Shown here: piece by piece, positions 21,597 to 25,373 of the stretch
Layout of the letters: each line of letters opens with the position of its first letter
Numbering within the stretch: position 1 is the first letter of the stretch
Virus record (IMG/VR): IMGVR_UViG_3300042475_000565
Location: 1 to 25,373 of that record
DNA length: 25,373 nucleotides
Strand: one strand, 5' to 3'
Source: a virus
Made by a program: the position numbers and the translations under genes
The notes under the pieces: generated by a model
Database searches by the model: none
Told to the model about the DNA's origin: nothing
The model's input: only the letters and a program-made list of their open reading frames with translations

Positions 21597-24500
21597 CTTG
21601 CACGTGCTGCGTATGCGCCGGGCTTCCGCTCACTCGTGGATTTGGCGGGCCTGTTTGGCTCAACGGCAGCGATCAAAACCTAGACTTCACCACAACAAAA
21701 CTGGTGACGTGGGCTGACGCTGGGGGCTCACTCCACAACGTTGTTGACGGCCACGGCCCTATTGAAATGCAGGGCCAGCCCGGCTGGGATTCTTTTGTTG
21801 ACGGCCGCTGGCTGTCAGGGTCTTCAGTCACGTTCACGAAACTGGACGGGCCTGGCCTATCGCTGGGAACGTTTCTGTTTCCGAGCGTGTGGACGATTGA
21901 TTACCCAGACAACGAAACACTATCGGCACTCCCGAAATCTGGTTCCGTTACGGCGTCGCTCTACGGCGTGTCGCTGGCGCTGTCCTACTCGCTGACGCTT
22001 AATCAACTAGATGCCTCTGTCAGCAATGCCGTCTACGTTGACAAGAGCGACAATGGCGACCCGCCGTTCACAGCGTCAGCGGTTATTGGCCAGCAAATCC
22101 AGTCACGCACGTTTACGCCAGCCGTCACCTTGCCGTCAGTCCTTGATATGTCTGCCAGTGTTGTTTCCAGCGATGGAACATCGCTGGAGGAATTCACGGA
22201 AAGGCCGCTTGATGGATTGAAGGATTTGCTGTGCTGGCGAGAGGTGTTCCCTGGCACTGATCAAGCCAAATGGAACCTGCAGCAGCAGCAACTTGGTGGC
22301 GCTGACCAATCGCCACCGATCACGTCTGGCTACACGATTTCCCACACGCTTGAATTCAATGGGGAACAAAGGCTGTTGTTGCCGGAAGGCGGCGGACCGC
22401 GCCCAGCGTGGCCGTATCCAGCGTCGCTGTCGTTTGTCTGCAGCGGTCAGCCAACAGACGAGGCACTGCCAACGTCTGGGTTCTGGACGGCGGCTGTGTT
22501 TCGTCCGACGCATTTGAACTGGGCTCGGCAGACGCACATTGACTACGACGTAACCGGACCAACAGGAACCGTCAGCCCGTACATCAAGGGGCGATTGGTA
22601 GGCATTGACCGTGGAAACACTGCCTACCAAGACGCCGGATCGGGAATGCTTTATTCGCTTTCGTGCAATGGCGTTGAGACGCTACCGCCAACCCAAGCAC
22701 CGACCAGGCAGCAACTGTTTGACGCGACCAGCGGCGAGGGATCGTACTTGGTAACAGTCACGCCGACTGGTTCTTACGGTTATCCAAGCACTGCAATTCC
22801 GACAAACAAGGATTTTTTTAGCTTCGTCATTGACAGGAAAAAGCCTGTCGTCGGATTTGCTCCCTTGGATGACATCTTTGCTCTCGGCGTCGTTCCTAAT
22901 AGCGTCCTTACGTCCACAAAACCGCTGGCGGCTCCAAACTGCCCAGACGAAGAATCAGCCGACGGCTTTTTGCCTAGGCCATTGTTTTTTGACGGCGTCA
23001 ATAACTTCTTGAAGCAGGATGGCGTCAACGCCACTACTCTTGGCGCAACGCCCGGCACTTACACGCTCCAAGCGTTTTCTGTTTCCCAGTGCCATGATTT
23101 TTCCGGCAACAATCCAGACCAATCGTTTTCGCAGTCATGGACGGTCCATGCCAAGCACGCAAACCACCGGCCGGAAAGTCAGGTTGGCGGGCACTCCTAC
23201 TACGGCGCCGTCCCAGCAATTGAGCAGCCTGGCCTGTTGACGCGCGAGTATTACCGCGCACGGTTGCAGTCAGAACAAATCACGTCGCTTAAGCTGACAT
23301 TTGATCGTCCGGTGGACGCCAGCACCGTGGACGCTTCGCAGGTAACGCTGCGGGCCAACGGCGTGCCAGTTGGCGGATGCACGATAGAGCAAGTTGACGC
23401 AACGACGCGCAACTGGCGTATCAACATTCCAGCAGGAGTTCAGAATTCGGCCACGTTCCTAATGCTTGAATATGACCCATCCGGCAACGTGATGACGGCT
23501 GACGTATTCCCAGAGGTTCACTATCCAACGAAAGACGACTTTCCAACAGATCCGCAGCGGATGGCGGAACTGTTCCGATTAGTCTTTATTTCCGACAACG
23601 ACAACAGACGTTATTCGGTTTCCGTCAATCCAGCCACTTTTGCGATTTCATACGTTGAGATAGCCGGCAACCCGCTGGACTGGAACGGCAATCCATATGA
23701 CCCAGAGCCGTCTGTGATTGCGGCCAGAGCCAGCTGGCTTATGGCGGACACTGGCGGCTGGCCCCGCATGATTGACACCAGTTCCGTGCTGCGCGGATTC
23801 GTTGTTGGGCGTGCCGCAAGCATCGGCGCAAGTTCGTCAATCAATATGCAGCAGAACGACTTGGCAATTTCGTCAAGCGGTGATATTGGGATTGCGGCAG
23901 AGTCTTCGCCTGGGCCGTTCAATTTTTTAGGGGCAACCGCTTTGCCTCCTGTGCAGCCGCAGCAGGATTTTATCGACTTTGGATTGGTCGCCACGGCCGT
24001 GAACTACGAAGGCTTTGTGCCTCGGGTTCCTGTCGCCGGAGCGACAGGGCCATTTTCCTACTGGGGCCTCGGCACGACGATTGATCCCAGCCCGCCAGCG
24101 CTGGTGTCACAGTGCGCCGGGCCGAGCGAGGCGCAGTGGCACAGTTCAGCAATCGTCTGCGCGACAGAAATCACGGAAGTCACGGCTCGAATTGTGCTGC
24201 TGGATGAAGACGGAAACGAAATACAACCGCCGGACGACGTTGGCGGGGCGTACTTCCAAGGAAAAGTTTTGTTCCCTGGCGGGCCGCTTGACAACACCAA
24301 CGCAATACCGGCGTGGACTGGTCCTGCACCTGGCGACTTCAACCACGTTGCGCGCGACCTGTTTCCGCGCATCATGTGCCTAGACAGCGAGCCGCCGCCG
24401 CCCGATATCAAGTTGGTTACCACCTTTCAAGCAGCTACGCTGTCGCAGAACGTGTGGGCCTGCGTCAATAGTGGTGGCGGCGCGGAAGTGGAAGCCGTTC

Positions 24501-25252
24501 CTGCGGCGACTAGAAACGCATTCTTTCTATCCGGCGACACATTCACGGAATCCAACCACTGGCTGGATGAGAGCCCGTATTTTCGGCTGCACTTCGACAG
24601 CGCGGAAAAAACGTTTGGTGATTCAGAGACGACCGAAGAACAGGCGAAAGACGGGCTGCGGTTTACCAAAGAGGAATTGCTGGTTGGTGGCCCGTTCCCG
24701 TTTGGAGAAACGGAACTGCAGCGGCGCATTCGCAGCGTGAAGTCTGCAACGTATTCGCTTGAAGGCGTCCAAGCAATGCTGTCCGTATGCCGGCAGGCGA
24801 AGACCTTTCCGGCGCTCAAGACGACGACGCTTGGTCCGCTTGTGTTGACGCTGTCATTTCGTGCGTGCATCAAAGCCGAAACGGAATACGAGGATTTCAG
24901 CGTCAAGCCTTCGGATCACGTGCGAGTGATGGGCGAAATAGATGGCTGGCCAAACGTCACACTGCAGGAAAACGTGACGTTCTCTGAAGCCATGGACTGG
25001 CTTATGGACAACAGAATTGCGTTGGATGCTGTAGCCAACACATGGAAAGTGCAGCCGTTTCGGTGGCTGATGTATTGCGAGAAAGACCAGTCTCTTGCCA
25101 CTCGAACGCTAACTGAACGGGTACTCAGCGATTACGCCTACACCCACACGCTGACGCCTGACCAAGAAGTGGCACTAGCCAACGGCGATGAAATCACGAT
25201 GCCGCTTGGTGGCGTGGATGGTGCGTACAGCGTCAAACTAAAGCGGAGCTAG
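21593..25252 (+). CDS. Large tail-tip/baseplate hub-like protein with Ig-like domain
   Basis: A 1219-residue protein from GTG 21593. It begins MTCTCCVCAGLPL, a CxCCxC cluster (Cys 3, 5, 6, 8) that could bind metal. The middle is mostly beta-rich, without family motifs I can name. Residues about 555-640 look like a bacterial Ig-like domain: ITSLKLTFDRPVDASTVDAS, QVTLRANGVPVGG, WRINIPAGV, FLMLEYDPSG. The C-terminal third (about 870-1219) includes VTARIVLLDEDGNEIQPPDD, SGDTFTESNHWLD and a long helical/strand region to SVKLKRS. Location after the tape measure and size suggest the central tail-tip protein or a receptor-binding platform. There are no visible enzymatic residues. It is the largest gene here. 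Confidence 0.5.
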   Translation: MTCTCCVCAGLPLTRGFGGPVWLNGSDQNLDFTTTKLVTWADAGGSLHNVVDGHGPIEMQGQPGWDSFVDGRWLSGSSVTFTKLDGPGLSLGTFLFPSVWTIDYPDNETLSALPKSGSVTASLYGVSLALSYSLTLNQLDASVSNAVYVDKSDNGDPPFTASAVIGQQIQSRTFTPAVTLPSVLDMSASVVSSDGTSLEEFTERPLDGLKDLLCWREVFPGTDQAKWNLQQQQLGGADQSPPITSGYTISHTLEFNGEQRLLLPEGGGPRPAWPYPASLSFVCSGQPTDEALPTSGFWTAAVFRPTHLNWARQTHIDYDVTGPTGTVSPYIKGRLVGIDRGNTAYQDAGSGMLYSLSCNGVETLPPTQAPTRQQLFDATSGEGSYLVTVTPTGSYGYPSTAIPTNKDFFSFVIDRKKPVVGFAPLDDIFALGVVPNSVLTSTKPLAAPNCPDEESADGFLPRPLFFDGVNNFLKQDGVNATTLGATPGTYTLQAFSVSQCHDFSGNNPDQSFSQSWTVHAKHANHRPESQVGGHSYYGAVPAIEQPGLLTREYYRARLQSEQITSLKLTFDRPVDASTVDASQVTLRANGVPVGGCTIEQVDATTRNWRINIPAGVQNSATFLMLEYDPSGNVMTADVFPEVHYPTKDDFPTDPQRMAELFRLVFISDNDNRRYSVSVNPATFAISYVEIAGNPLDWNGNPYDPEPSVIAARASWLMADTGGWPRMIDTSSVLRGFVVGRAASIGASSSINMQQNDLAISSSGDIGIAAESSPGPFNFLGATALPPVQPQQDFIDFGLVATAVNYEGFVPRVPVAGATGPFSYWGLGTTIDPSPPALVSQCAGPSEAQWHSSAIVCATEITEVTARIVLLDEDGNEIQPPDDVGGAYFQGKVLFPGGPLDNTNAIPAWTGPAPGDFNHVARDLFPRIMCLDSEPPPPDIKLVTTFQAATLSQNVWACVNSGGGAEVEAVPAATRNAFFLSGDTFTESNHWLDESPYFRLHFDSAEKTFGDSETTEEQAKDGLRFTKEELLVGGPFPFGETELQRRIRSVKSATYSLEGVQAMLSVCRQAKTFPALKTTTLGPLVLTLSFRACIKAETEYEDFSVKPSDHVRVMGEIDGWPNVTLQENVTFSEAMDWLMDNRIALDAVANTWKVQPFRWLMYCEKDQSLATRTLTERVLSDYAYTHTLTPDQEVALANGDEITMPLGGVDGAYSVKLKRS

Positions 25253-25259
25253 CCGGCAC

Positions 25260-25373
25260 ATGGCACGGAAGCGACGCACCGTATACGTGGGCGATCAACG
25301 CTGGAAGATTGAGCGCGTGCGGCTGCGTCACGATGACGGGCAGTGCAACTACACGACCAAAACTATCCGCATT
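25260..25373 (+). CDS. Partial gene cut by the window end
   Basis: An open frame begins at ATG 25260, seven bases after the previous stop, with GGAG at 25245-25248. The 38 visible residues read MARKRRTVYVGDQRWKIERV, then RLRHDDGQCNYTTKTIRI. The start is basic, followed by two predicted strands and a C-N-Y-x-T-x-T-I-R-I run. The frame has no stop before the end of the window. I cannot name a family from so short a piece. The pattern would fit a small protein with an N-terminal beta-hairpin, but that is a guess. Confidence 0.6.
   Translation, partial: MARKRRTVYVGDQRWKIERVRLRHDDGQCNYTTKTIRI

Overview
This window is the structural half of a tailed double-stranded DNA phage or prophage. All convincing genes are on the + strand, closely packed and often overlapping (ATGA, GTGA, TAATG), so they look like one late transcription unit. 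There is a tape-measure protein and a tail assembly chaperone with a frameshift, but no sheath or contractile baseplate gene. A siphovirus-type virion is therefore the best reading. The sequence is GC-rich. Several tail and neck proteins resemble families I associate from memory with planctomycete and aquatic metagenomic phages, and one fibre carries a passenger-associated (PATR-type) beta-strand repeat that is common in Planctomycetes. The host assignment is only an inference, because no integrase, tRNA, att site or host gene is visible.

Layout. 1-182: non-coding leader with short direct repeats. 183-7057: packaging, head and neck genes (terminase large subunit, gpW-like joiner, lambda-type portal, a 19-codon ORF, a prohead protease/scaffold/capsid fusion with a likely internal start, a capsid cement protein, and a head-closure-like protein with a fibre-like C-terminal extension). 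7054-11764: six fibre or adhesin genes (collagen-like fibre, beta-sandwich protein, polyglycine protein, small tail protein, second collagen-like fibre, PATR beta-solenoid fibre). 11761-14403: three glycan-related genes (GH130/GH43-like beta-propeller, class I methyltransferase, GT2 glycosyltransferase with TPR). 14400-25252: tail genes (tail terminator-like, gp10-like, three tandem tail-tube-like paralogues, tail chaperone G and its -1 frameshift GT product, tape measure, two conserved tail proteins, and a 1219-residue tail-tip protein). 25260-end: a gene cut by the window edge.

The head and tail genes follow the usual order, but about 7.3 kb of fibre and glycan genes sit between the head-closure and tail-terminator genes, where fibres are not normally found. 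The closure-like gene at the left edge of this block is itself fused to a fibre-like domain. My leading hypothesis is a neck- or tail-attached adhesin set that is decorated, or whose sugar substrate is processed, by its own glycosyltransferase, methyltransferase and propeller protein. The threonine-rich collagen repeats are plausible targets. The other strong signal is a canonical slippery heptamer with an upstream Shine-Dalgarno-like stimulator in the tail chaperone gene. Family assignments are from reading motifs by eye; no database search was run.
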